A stretch of DNA of 64,000 bases, taken from Photobacterium leiognathi (lineage in GTDB: Bacteria; Pseudomonadota; Gammaproteobacteria; Enterobacterales; Vibrionaceae). Of the stretch, positions 8,705 through 16,594 are shown piece after piece. Every line of letters begins with the position of its first letter. The first letter of the stretch is position 1. Made by a program: the position numbers and the translations under genes. The notes beneath the pieces are model-generated. The model was not told where the DNA came from, did no database searches, and saw nothing but the letters and a program-made list of their open reading frames with translations. The stretch covers positions 1,550,001 through 1,614,000 of the forward strand of contig NZ_CP131601.1 in assembly GCF_030685535.1 (NCBI RefSeq). Reading direction: 5' to 3'.

Positions 8705-8962
8705 ATGAAAAAGTGGGCACTTTTATTATCAGTTGTTGGCATGACAGCAGCGCTAGCAGGCTGTAATAAAGAAGAACCAAAGCAGCCTGAGCAACCAAAA
8801 AAAGAAGCGATTGGTATGGCGAATCCTGCCTCTGTTTACTGTGAAGAGCAGGGCGGTAAACTTGAGATTAAAAAAGAAGAGAAAGGTGATGTGGGCTACT
8901 GCCACCTAGCTGATGGCAAAGTAGTTGAAGAGTGGGAATTCTACCGCGAAAACAACAAGTAA
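8705..8962 (+). CDS. Small DUF333 lipoprotein
   Basis: An 85-residue lipoprotein: signal peptide with lipobox LAGC, the lipidated cysteine at residue 20, a Pro/Lys/Glu-rich linker, then a DUF333 domain with the typical NPASVYCEEQGGKL and a second cysteine in VGYCHLADG. DUF333 proteins are small envelope proteins of unknown function; the two cysteines may form a disulfide. It is transcribed alone, divergently from yjjI, and ends before a clear terminator at 9038. Confidence 0.88.
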   Translation: MKKWALLLSVVGMTAALAGCNKEEPKQPEQPKKEAIGMANPASVYCEEQGGKLEIKKEEKGDVGYCHLADGKVVEEWEFYRENNK

Positions 8963-9037
8963 GTTTGTTTTTTGAGCAATATTGTAATTTAATCGCGTTA
9001 AAATGTAGCATAACTCGCAGTATTAAATATTTAAGAT

Positions 9038-9065
9038 AAATGGTGTTTTTATGAACACCATTTTT
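9038..9065 (+). terminator. Terminator of the DUF333 lipoprotein gene
   Basis: AAATGGTGTT (9038-9047) pairs with AACACCATTT (9054-9063) around a 6-nt loop and continues into T residues. Confidence 0.85.
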
Positions 9066-9334
9066 AATACTCTTTTTTTATCTTTAAAAATCAATGTTTT
9101 ATTTTTTATGATTTGAGCTTATCCAACATAAAAAATCTTGATATGGGATAATTAATATTTAAAGTTGCGTTATTTGAATTGTATCGTGATTGAAAATTTG
9201 TCTAAATATGCAGTTATCGGCTTTACTAAAGACGATATCGTTTGTGTACCGTATGTATGAGCGTTACTTCAATTAATGTGCGTTTGGTTATTTAAATACG
9301 GATATCTGTCTTCTTTTATTAGATAAGGATCGCT
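9066..9334 (+). other. AT-rich intergenic region before the L,D-transpeptidase
   Basis: Together with the terminator just before it this gene-free stretch is about 370 bases. No ORF with a ribosome-binding site, RNA gene or clear operator was seen; it presumably holds the promoter of the downstream gene. Confidence 0.5.
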
Positions 9335-9340
9335 TTGAAG

Positions 9341-11098
9341 ATGTTTAATCCTCAGCGTGTTGGCACCCAACGTTTCAGCAAGCTTCTTGCTTTCTCTTTG
9401 ATTCTTCCTGGTAGTGCATTTGCGGTTGAATCGACAACACCTGTAGCACCACATAGCTATGTTCAAATCACTGGACCTGAAGAGTCAGTAGCTATTCCAC
9501 CTGTAAGCGACAGAGAAGCGCCTGTTAGTACTGGTACCGTTGATTGGTCTTCTTTGAATAACCAAAGTGTATTAAGTACTAGAACCTTATGTGCTGATGC
9601 GGTCAGTAAGGTGTGCTTTAAACCTCAAATTGAACAAGCTTATGCCGAGAATAAGTTTTACCCAATTTGGCACGATAAAGCCCTACGAGATGAATTCGAA
9701 TTACAGCTAAAAGCCGTTGCTGATACAAAAATGTTGCCAGGTCTTGCGCAGCGTATTTCAGAAATGGAGAGGCTAGAAAACGAACATAATGATCAAGCTT
9801 ACGATCTGTTAGCGACAGATACGTACTATGTGTACCGTGCATTCCAAAATTACATTGCTACACATCGTAACGTATTGTTCCTATCAAAGCAGGTGCGAAT
9901 GAGTAAGGTAATGACAGATTACGCGTCAGGCGTAGATGCTTACCCGATGACATTAGCAAAGCTTGAAACACTTCGCCCAGGTTACATTGCGTTCAAACCG
10001 ACGATGGATGCGGTAGCTAAATACCAGAATTTACCTGCACATACGTTAAAAGCATCTGACTTTACTCGCGTTTACCGTAAAGGTGACACTCTGCCTCACG
10101 GTCATGAGTTAGTAAAAGTGCTTTATACGCTAGGTGATATGGATCAAGCGCACTATGATCATTTATCTCATCAAGCAAAAATCACTAATACGGGTGCTGT
10201 TTTTGAAAGTTTAAAGACATTCCAAAAGCGTCACGGTTTATCAAGTGATGGTATTGTTGGTCCTGCGACTGTTCAGCAGTTAGTGATGCCATATAACGAG
10301 ATCGCTCGTCGATTAGCTTTAAACACATTACGTGTGGCGTCGTTAAACAAACATGCAGAAGGTCGTCCACATATTTGGGTAAACATTCCTAACTACAAGC
10401 TAGAAGTGTACGATAAAGGCAATGTTGTATTTGAGTCTAAAGTGATTGTTGGTCGTGACACTCGTCCAACAAACTTATTCTCATCTTCAATCACAACGAT
10501 GGTGGTGAACCCTTACTGGAACGTGCCAATTACGATCAAACAGCACGATGTGATCCCTAAGGTTAAACGTAATATTGGTTATTTAAAGCAGCATAATATG
10601 CAGATCTTAAATAGCTGGCGTGATCGCACAGTGATTAATCCAACTAGCATTAATTGGTCAGCGGTTAATCCAAAAACGTTCCCACATGAGTTCCAGCAAG
10701 GCCCTGGTCCACACAACTCATTAGGTCGTGTTAAGTTCTTAATGCCTAACGATTACGCTATTTTTCTACATGACACGCCAGCTCGTGGTCTATTTAGTAA
10801 AACTAAGCGTGATTTAAGCTCTGGCTGTGTGCGTGTTGAGCGTGCTTATGACTTAGCAAACTATGTGATTGACTACCAAAACCGTGGCAATATCCCAACG
10901 TTTAAGAAAATGCTAGATGCAGAAAAACAAAAGACGATCAGCTTATCTAAGCGCATTGATGTAGATTTTGTATATCTAACAGCTTGGGTTGATCATGATG
11001 GTATGGTGCAAATGCGCGAAGATATTTACGGCTATGATTCACCAAGCCCAAAACCAATTAAAAACAAATTCATCACAATGAAAGACTTTAAACATTAA
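9341..11098 (+). CDS. YcbB/LdtD-like L,D-transpeptidase
   Basis: A periplasmic enzyme that makes 3-3 cross-links in peptidoglycan. About 585 residues: N-terminal signal peptide ending near GSAFAVES, a scaffold domain, a peptidoglycan-binding repeat (FQKRHGLSSDGIVGPATVQQL), then a YkuD catalytic domain with FLHDTPARGLF and the catalytic SSGCVRVE (nucleophile Cys about 496). Size and order fit E. coli LdtD (YcbB). A TTG at 9335 is 5 nt from AAGGA and the ATG at 9341 is 11 nt from it; I list the ATG, but the TTG, adding two residues, is possible. It is a single-gene unit with its own terminator. Confidence 0.93.
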   Translation: MFNPQRVGTQRFSKLLAFSLILPGSAFAVESTTPVAPHSYVQITGPEESVAIPPVSDREAPVSTGTVDWSSLNNQSVLSTRTLCADAVSKVCFKPQIEQAYAENKFYPIWHDKALRDEFELQLKAVADTKMLPGLAQRISEMERLENEHNDQAYDLLATDTYYVYRAFQNYIATHRNVLFLSKQVRMSKVMTDYASGVDAYPMTLAKLETLRPGYIAFKPTMDAVAKYQNLPAHTLKASDFTRVYRKGDTLPHGHELVKVLYTLGDMDQAHYDHLSHQAKITNTGAVFESLKTFQKRHGLSSDGIVGPATVQQLVMPYNEIARRLALNTLRVASLNKHAEGRPHIWVNIPNYKLEVYDKGNVVFESKVIVGRDTRPTNLFSSSITTMVVNPYWNVPITIKQHDVIPKVKRNIGYLKQHNMQILNSWRDRTVINPTSINWSAVNPKTFPHEFQQGPGPHNSLGRVKFLMPNDYAIFLHDTPARGLFSKTKRDLSSGCVRVERAYDLANYVIDYQNRGNIPTFKKMLDAEKQKTISLSKRIDVDFVYLTAWVDHDGMVQMREDIYGYDSPSPKPIKNKFITMKDFKH

Positions 11099-11117
11099 TT
11101 TGTTGAAGTAGTAAGAA

Positions 11118-11143
11118 GCCAGCACTAGATTGCTGGCTTTTTT
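11118..11143 (+). terminator. Terminator of the L,D-transpeptidase gene
   Basis: GCCAGCA (11118-11124) pairs with TGCTGGC (11131-11137), followed by a run of T to 11143. Confidence 0.9.
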
Positions 11144-11261
11144 GTATACAAAATCAGTGATATTCGTCAATCCGCGTAATTTATTTTACGTTTAAACTAT
11201 TTATCATAAGTTTTGCTAGGTACTATTGATCTGCCTGTAATCGATAACAAAGAAGGTGAAT

Positions 11262-11990
11262 GTGTTAAAAGCTATTTTTCTTGATATGGATGAAACCTTA
11301 TGTGCCACTTCTTTGGCAGATAAACATGCTGTCGGACAATTGAAGTTATACGTTGCGGATTTATACCCTCAGTTAGATGCTGATCTTTTCTTAGAACGTT
11401 ACGTTGCAGGGGTATATAAAAAACTAAATGATGAATTACCTGAGTTAGTACCTCTACTCAATGACGAGCTGTACTTCCGTCAGAACTTGATCATCGTATT
11501 ATTTAAAGAGCAGGGTATCGATTTACCTTTTGACTCAGCCGTTGCAATTCAAGCGTGTTTTGATCAGTCAAGAATGTCAGGGTTTGATTTCTTTCCTGGT
11601 ATGAAAGACGCGCTGGTGGCACTACGTAAAGCCTATAAGCTGGTGGTGATCACTAATGGTCCTGTGTTCTCTCAGCACCCAAAGCTTGCGACAACAGAAA
11701 TGCAGCAATATGTTGATCATATTATTGTGGGTGGGGAAGAGCCCGAAGAAAAGCCTGCATTGAGTATTTTTGAGAAGGCGTTAGGTTTAGTTGGATGTAA
11801 ACCTCATGAAGCAATCCATATGGGCGATTCATTAGCTGCTGACATTGCGAGTGCAAACAATGCCGGCATTAAGAGTATTTGGGTTGATACGCAAAAAGAA
11901 GCGGATCATCAGCAGCTTGTTTATATTAAGCCTGATTTTATTGTTGCTAACCCGGTAGAGTTAACTGAGATTGTCGCTTCATTGGCTTAA
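11262..11990 (+). CDS. HAD superfamily hydrolase (HAD-IA phosphatase)
   Basis: About 242 residues with all four HAD motifs: FLDMDETL (nucleophile Asp) at the N terminus, VITNGP, the lysine in EEKPALSIF, and HMGDSLAADIASANNAG. The cap lies between motifs I and II, as in subfamily IA, which includes the YjjG nucleotidase and N-acylneuraminate phosphatase; substrate cannot be predicted. The start is a GTG: 11262 has AAGG 5 nt upstream, while the in-frame GTG at 11256 overlaps that site, so 11262 is preferred. The gene ends in a bidirectional terminator shared with terC. Confidence 0.87.
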   Translation: MLKAIFLDMDETLCATSLADKHAVGQLKLYVADLYPQLDADLFLERYVAGVYKKLNDELPELVPLLNDELYFRQNLIIVLFKEQGIDLPFDSAVAIQACFDQSRMSGFDFFPGMKDALVALRKAYKLVVITNGPVFSQHPKLATTEMQQYVDHIIVGGEEPEEKPALSIFEKALGLVGCKPHEAIHMGDSLAADIASANNAGIKSIWVDTQKEADHQQLVYIKPDFIVANPVELTEIVASLA

Positions 11991-12013
11991 TTCAGAATCC
12001 AGTTTATAGATAC

Positions 12014-12046
12014 AAAAACGCCACAGATTAGCTGTGGCGTTTTTTG
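12014..12046. terminator. Bidirectional terminator between the HAD and TerC genes
   Basis: CGCCACAG (12019-12026) pairs with CTGTGGCG (12032-12039), flanked by A-run and T-run, so it can serve both convergent genes. Confidence 0.92.
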
Positions 12047-12053
12047 TTAATCA

Positions 12054-13019
12054 TTAGTTTTGATGATCAGCACTTGGTTCATCATCATTACGCGTTTTCC
12101 ATAATGACGCACCGATTGCGATTGAGATAGTCAGTACAATCACACATAGTGAAACCGTTGTTGGGATCGCCCATGCTGTGCCCACCAATAGCATTTTCAA
12201 GCCAATGAAGCTTAGGATAAATGCTAGTGCGACACGTAGGTAACAGAAGCGTGTTAGCATGCCTTCTAGAACAAAGTACAGTGAACGTAAACCAAGTAGG
12301 GCAAATACGTTAGCTGTAAATACTAGGAACGGCTCACGTGTTACTGCAAATATCGCTGGGATAGAATCCAATGCAAACATCACATCTGTTAATGCAATAA
12401 CTGCTACGACAACCAATAGTGGTGTTGCTAACCAGCCTTTATCGCCTTTAACAAACATCTTATGGTCGTGGTAATCGTCCGTTACTTTGAAGAAACGTTT
12501 AACAATACGCACAGGTAGTGCATCAGAGAAGTCTTCTTGCTCTTCTTCATCTTCTTTCCATAGCTTGAAACCAGTGTATAAAAGGAAAGCAGCGAAGATG
12601 TACATCACCCAGTGGAAGTCTTCAAGTAGCTGTGCACCCACAGCAATCATACCGCCACGAAGCAATAGCGCACCAACAACACCAAGCATTAGTACACGTG
12701 GGCGTAGACGCTCTGGTACCATAAATTGACCAAAGATCAGCGCGAACACGAATAAGTTATCAACACTTAATGATTTTTCTAATAGATAGCCAGTCACAAA
12801 AGCAGTTGCCGCTTTGGTATTACTGTAGGTGCTATCTGGTGCCATTAATTGCCAGTTGAAGTAAATAAACACAGCAAATAAGAAGGCGAGTAAAACCCAA
12901 AATACACTCCAAATTGCTGCTTTCTTTATAGATACTTTGCCGCCACGGGTTTGGTATAGATCTAATGCAAACATTAACACTGTTAAAACAGCGAACCCTT
13001 CGTAACTAAAAAGGCTCAT
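12054..13019 (-). CDS. TerC/Alx family integral membrane protein, probable Mn2+ exporter
   Basis: A 321-residue inner-membrane protein with about nine hydrophobic helices and TerC-family signatures: FVTGYLLEKSLSVDNLFVFALIF and ALTDVMFALDSIPAIFAVTREPFLVFTANVFALLGLRSLYF (given in parts as two acidic membrane motifs, EKSLSVDN and DVMFALDSIPA). The start is the ATG at 13019, preceded by AGGAG, not the upstream in-frame ATG at 13067. Its leader has a yybP-ykoY manganese riboswitch (13266-13388) with terminator (13213-13238), as seen for Alx in E. coli, which supports a role in manganese efflux. It ends at a shared bidirectional terminator. Confidence 0.92.
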   Translation of the reverse strand: MSLFSYEGFAVLTVLMFALDLYQTRGGKVSIKKAAIWSVFWVLLAFLFAVFIYFNWQLMAPDSTYSNTKAATAFVTGYLLEKSLSVDNLFVFALIFGQFMVPERLRPRVLMLGVVGALLLRGGMIAVGAQLLEDFHWVMYIFAAFLLYTGFKLWKEDEEEQEDFSDALPVRIVKRFFKVTDDYHDHKMFVKGDKGWLATPLLVVVAVIALTDVMFALDSIPAIFAVTREPFLVFTANVFALLGLRSLYFVLEGMLTRFCYLRVALAFILSFIGLKMLLVGTAWAIPTTVSLCVIVLTISIAIGASLWKTRNDDEPSADHQN

Positions 13020-13049
13020 AGAATTTCTCCTAAAAATCGACCTTGGGTA

Positions 13050-13147
13050 ATAACCTTTGCAGTACAACGCAAACTGTATTGGCGCTTTATGAATATGATC
13101 GATACACCAATAGCAAGAGGATGATACAGCTTTACAACAAAGGTTAT
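13050..13147 (-). other. Second structured module in the TerC leader
   Basis: ATAACCTTTG (13050-13059) and CAAAGGTTAT (13138-13147) are perfect 10-bp complements between the riboswitch terminator and the terC start. On the mRNA the 3' partner overlaps a local TTTGC/GCAAA hairpin, so the two pairings exclude each other. Function is inferred only. Confidence 0.45.
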
Positions 13148-13212
13148 CGCATAGGGATTAAAACACGGAAGGCATGGTAAAAGGGTGTTTCACAATAAAC
13201 CTCACGCGCATT

Positions 13213-13238
13213 AAAAAACTCAAGCACGATGCTTGAGT
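13213..13238 (-). terminator. Riboswitch expression-platform terminator before terC
   Basis: On the minus strand ACTCAAGCA-TCG-TGCTTGAGT is followed by TTTTTT. It lies between the riboswitch aptamer and terC, as expected for transcriptional control. Confidence 0.85.
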
Positions 13239-13265
13239 CTATTTTCACTTACTGTGTAAGCAATA

Positions 13266-13388
13266 ATGGCATTGGTCTCGTCAAAATGGTGCATTGAATA
13301 ATGATGCAAATCCATTCACGGCTGCCGGAAGCGTTGGCTTCGAGATGACGACAGACGAACAATTGTGACTACTCCCCAAAACGGGGCA
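13266..13388 (-). promoter_or_regulatory. yybP-ykoY manganese riboswitch controlling terC
   Basis: Reading the minus strand, the conserved elements occur in order: TTTGGGGAGTAG (from about 13379), GTCGTCATCTCG (around 13350), CTTCCGGCAG (around 13330) and GACGAGACCAA closing the aptamer near 13272. These match the yybP-ykoY consensus blocks GGGGAGUAG, GUCGUCA..UCG, CCGGC and AGACC. The class senses Mn2+. Boundaries are approximate because base pairing was traced by eye. Confidence 0.85.
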
Positions 13389-13822
13389 ATTCTAGTCTTC
13401 TAAAACCAAAGTTTCCAGTCGTTTTTTTAAATTATTACTGTTTAAAGCAATCAGATATAAATACGATGTTTTTAATAATGGTGAAGTAAATAGGAAATGT
13501 AAAAATGAGTGAAATTATGAATTAATGGGATTAATTACTAAAAAATGTTTAAGGAATATTTTTGACTATTAATATTACAGTTAGTTCCTAACAAGAATAA
13601 AAGCGTAATGGTTATGCATAATAGAAATTTAGCATGATAACGGTTGGTTCCATTGGTGTTAAATAATTGTTTTTTATCTGTTTTTTGTAATGTTAAAACG
13701 AAAAAATGATGTGATATTGCTCACAAATGCAATTGGCTTCATTTAGTGGCTTAGCGAAGTGGACGTATAGTCTTACCGATAAAAGATAATGATTAATGTT
13801 ACGTTCCTACCTAAGGATAGTT
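13389..13822. other. Intergenic region upstream of the riboswitch and the CRP-linked orphan gene
   Basis: This stretch should hold the minus-strand promoter for the riboswitch-terC transcript and the plus-strand promoter of the gene at 13823. Apart from the CRP site at 13710 no further gene was seen. Confidence 0.5.
13710..13725 (+). promoter_or_regulatory. CRP (cAMP receptor protein) binding site
   Basis: TGTGA-TATTGC-TCACA matches both half-sites of the CRP consensus exactly. It ends about 97 nt before the ATG of the downstream orphan gene, a distance compatible with activation. Confidence 0.7.
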
Positions 13823-14221
13823 ATGGAAACAGTACTTAATACATCAGAGCAAGAACTTATCATATTTGATTACACACATTTTCTTTCTCTTCTATGCCAT
13901 CAGAAATGGACATTTATCGACTTTATTCAAAGTCTCGTACCATCTTTTGAGATGAATATTAAATCGAATATTTCATCACCAATAAGTCCTGCTGAAAAGT
14001 TACATAAAGAAGCCTTAAAAGTACTTTCAAGCAGTGCAAGTGATACTCAAAATATTATTCGTTTATTATTTTTATCACGCAATGAAGATATTCAAGGTCT
14101 TGTTCTGTTATTACCATTTGCATTGGAGCCTGAACAGGTCAAATTAATTGAAAGAAAAGGGAAGTGTAAGATAGAAAAGCAAAACGACAACGGAGAAAGA
14201 TTACTCATCACTCTTGAGTAA
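13823..14221 (+). CDS. Hypothetical protein, 132 residues, behind a CRP site
   Basis: I do not recognise this family. The protein begins METVLNTSEQELIIFDYTHF, is predicted soluble and mostly helical, has no signal peptide and ends in a Lys/Glu-rich tail. The ATG at 13823 has AAGGA upstream at good spacing and is preferred to the in-frame ATG at 13796, which lacks one. A perfect CRP site lies about 100 nt upstream, so expression is probably tied to carbon status. It is a single-gene unit, convergent with the DASS transporter and followed by a hairpin at 14231. Confidence 0.75.
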   Translation: METVLNTSEQELIIFDYTHFLSLLCHQKWTFIDFIQSLVPSFEMNIKSNISSPISPAEKLHKEALKVLSSSASDTQNIIRLLFLSRNEDIQGLVLLLPFALEPEQVKLIERKGKCKIEKQNDNGERLLITLE

Positions 14222-14230
14222 AATTTTTAC

Positions 14231-14258
14231 AAAGAAGGTGCGTTATTACACCTTCTTT
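14231..14258. terminator. Hairpin between the orphan gene and the DASS gene
   Basis: AAAGAAGGTG (14231-14240) pairs with CACCTTCTTT (14249-14258). The T-tract is weak on both strands, so termination is likely but not certain. Confidence 0.6.
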
Positions 14259-14270
14259 GCCTGCGATTAA

Positions 14271-15641
14271 TTACCAGAATATCCAAGTAAACAGCGTTAA
14301 AAACACAATACAAAGAATATTTAGGTAAATACCAATTCTCATCATTTCTTGTTGTTTTATGTGACCCGTACTAAATACAATCGCATTGGGTGGTGTCGCA
14401 ACGGGTAGCATAAATGCACAAGATGCTGCGATTGCAATTAATGCCGATAAAATCACAGGCGATACCCCTAGCGCTTCTGCAACGGTTGCAAAAACAGGAA
14501 TGAGTAGCGCAGCACTTGCCGTGTTACTCGCAAACTCAGTTAAGAAAACCACAAAGATCGCTATTACAAAGATAGTTAGTAATAATCCTGCTTGGTTGAG
14601 AAATCCACTCAGTTCCTGAGCGAGAAAAACACTGGTACCTGTTGCTTTTAATACGTTACTTAAACAAATACCCCCACCAAATAAGATAAGTACACCCCAA
14701 TCGGTTGATTTTTGAATATCTTTCCATTCAACAACACGTGAGGCACAGAGTAAAACGATCGCACTTAGTGCAACAACGCTGTCAAATTTTGCAAAGCCAC
14801 CTAAATAAGCATTGATCGGTTTACTGAAAATCCAACATGTGACGGTGAATAAAAAAATAGCGAGAGTGAGCAGCTTACCGTTTGTCCATGTAATAGGGGT
14901 ATGATCGATTTCAAATTGATGGTTTAGGTTGGGCTTTAATAATACATATAATAACCCAACAGTAAGAGGTAACAGTAGTAAGCTAACTGGTACGCCAAAT
15001 GCCATCCATTCGGTAAAGTTAAGTCCTGCTTCTGCTGCTGCAATTGCATTGGGTGGACTACCTACAATCGTTGCAATACCGCCGATACTAGCACAGTAAG
15101 CAATACCCAATAGGGTAAAGACATAAGTACTGTGTCCTGTTTTATTGTTTACTTTACTTAATACGCCAAGCACTAATGGCAACATCATTGCTGTTGTTGC
15201 GGTATTACTGATCCACATGGAAAGGCCAGCAGTAACACCAAATAACATTAACACTGCGACAGACATTTTCCCTTTAGCTGCAACTAGAACTTTATCTGCA
15301 ATCACTTGATCTAATTGTTGTTTGTGCAGTGCTGCTGCGAGTGCAAATCCACCTAAAAATAGAAAAATAATAGGGTTGGAGAAATTCGCTAATGCTTGCG
15401 GTGTTTTAAAAATACCAAAAAATATCGCGAGTAATGGAACAAGAATGGCGGTTACGCTGACGTGTAATGCTTCAGTTAGCCAAAGTACAGCGATAAAGCT
15501 CAGAATACTGAGCCCGAGATTGACATTTTCCTCAAAAGGTAGGATGTTAAGTAGGGTAACAAACAATAGAATGTCTGCGATGATAATGAGACTGTTACGA
15601 TTTAAGAGCCATTGCCTTATTGTGATAGTGAGTGCAGTCAT
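14271..15641 (-). CDS. DASS/SLC13 family sodium-coupled anion symporter
   Basis: A 456-residue inner-membrane transporter with about 11-12 hydrophobic segments. Family signs are the repeated [15 protein letters not shown] and [14 protein letters not shown] (the two SNT signatures that bind sodium and substrate in this family), with [13 protein letters not shown] and [13 protein letters not shown] following each. Members carry dicarboxylates, sulfate or citrate; which one is not clear here. It is transcribed alone and has a long upstream region. No regulator is adjacent. Confidence 0.92.
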   Translation of the reverse strand: MTALTITIRQWLLNRNSLIIIADILLFVTLLNILPFEENVNLGLSILSFIAVLWLTEALHVSVTAILVPLLAIFFGIFKTPQALANFSNPIIFLFLGGFALAAALHKQQLDQVIADKVLVAAKGKMSVAVLMLFGVTAGLSMWISNTATTAMMLPLVLGVLSKVNNKTGHSTYVFTLLGIAYCASIGGIATIVGSPPNAIAAAEAGLNFTEWMAFGVPVSLLLLPLTVGLLYVLLKPNLNHQFEIDHTPITWTNGKLLTLAIFLFTVTCWIFSKPINAYLGGFAKFDSVVALSAIVLLCASRVVEWKDIQKSTDWGVLILFGGGICLSNVLKATGTSVFLAQELSGFLNQAGLLLTIFVIAIFVVFLTEFASNTASAALLIPVFATVAEALGVSPVILSALIAIAASCAFMLPVATPPNAIVFSTGHIKQQEMMRIGIYLNILCIVFLTLFTWIFW

Positions 15642-16053
15642 AGCCTTCTCCGATAGTAAAAAGCACTTTTAAATGAGCATCAAATTGCGTAAGCACTATA
15701 AGAGCAAGTGGTTAAAAAGTGTGTGACTAATGTATATAAATGGTTAATTTATAAAGAAAAATAAATATACGTTTATTATTAGAGTTTGCGTAGTAATTCA
15801 TGCTTTAGTGGGATGATTGGAAGTAAATTTATTGACTAATTAATGTTGTATTTCGCTATATGCTCATTTTTCACATGGATATTTGAAATATATCTCTGTG
15901 TAAGTTTTTAAGTTATTGTTATTAAAAGTGATTGTTTAAAGTTACATAAAATTTGTAACAAATATAAAGTTTTATTAGACGCATCAAGTATGATACCGTT
16001 TTCCTAGTGACAAAAAATTGACGTTAAAGACTTGTAAAAATGGCGTAAAGAGT

Positions 16054-16191
16054 ATGGCTAGGAAGCAAACAATAAGTAAAAGTGTAAAGCTTAATAAGAA
16101 GATTAAAGCTGATGCATTGCAGCATATAAAAACGGTTAAACATCGGTTTATGACGACAATGAATTCAAAAAAGAATAATAAAACAGCTTAA
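16054..16191 (+). CDS. Possible small basic protein, 45 residues
   Basis: An ATG-started ORF beginning MARKQTISKSVKLNKKIKAD and ending in SKKNNKTA. It is very rich in Lys and Asn, with about a dozen basic residues, which would suit nucleic-acid binding. The only Shine-Dalgarno-like bases (AAAGAG) are too close to the ATG. It may be real or chance; no family recognised. Confidence 0.3.
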   Translation: MARKQTISKSVKLNKKIKADALQHIKTVKHRFMTTMNSKKNNKTA

Positions 16192-16453
16192 TCTTAATTA
16201 CTATCACTTCAGTGTGTTTAAGGATAACTGGATAGCATTCAATTATTCATAATGAACAAAGCGCTTGCTAGTGTATAAGTGTCTAGCATCCACACTGTAT
16301 GTTAAGTTATTGGTTTATATTGGTACTTTTAGTGTTGAGCCTAAGCTTTTAACATATCTGTTAATGTTATTATAAAAAGGATTGAACATTTGACGATACA
16401 AAAATTAATCATCTAGCAATAAATTAGTACAATTTCGAACTTTAAACATTACT

Positions 16454-16498
16454 AAGCGGTGTCAGTTTAGTTTTATTGTTCTAAACTGCTTACCGCTT
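16454..16498. repeat. Imperfect inverted repeat related to one at 46593
   Basis: AAGCGGT-gt-CAGTTTAG, a 10-nt loop, then CTAAACTG-ctt-ACCGCTT. There is no T-tract, so it is not a typical terminator. Its right arm resembles the sequence at 46593-46612, which shares CTAAAC and an exact GCTTACCGCTT, suggesting a dispersed element. Confidence 0.5.
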
Positions 16499-16594
16499 CA
16501 GTGCTTATATTGTTATGTTAAATTTAGGCTAGGCTATTGATGTTAAATGTCACCATTCTGCACAGTAAAGTTAAATAGTGTTTCTTAAAATTGT

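Larger units (their letters stand above)
15642..16594. other. Long intergenic region (about 950 bases)
   Basis: This AT-rich region contains the DASS promoter, an inverted repeat GTTACA...TGTAAC at 15941-15959, a possible 45-codon basic ORF at 16054 and an imperfect 45-bp hairpin at 16454. No tRNA, mobile element or longer gene was seen. A small RNA cannot be excluded. Confidence 0.5.

Noticed and set aside
16454-16498. Integron attC site
   Set aside because: The hairpin lacks the RYYYAAC and GTTRRRY core sites and there is no integrase or cassette array.
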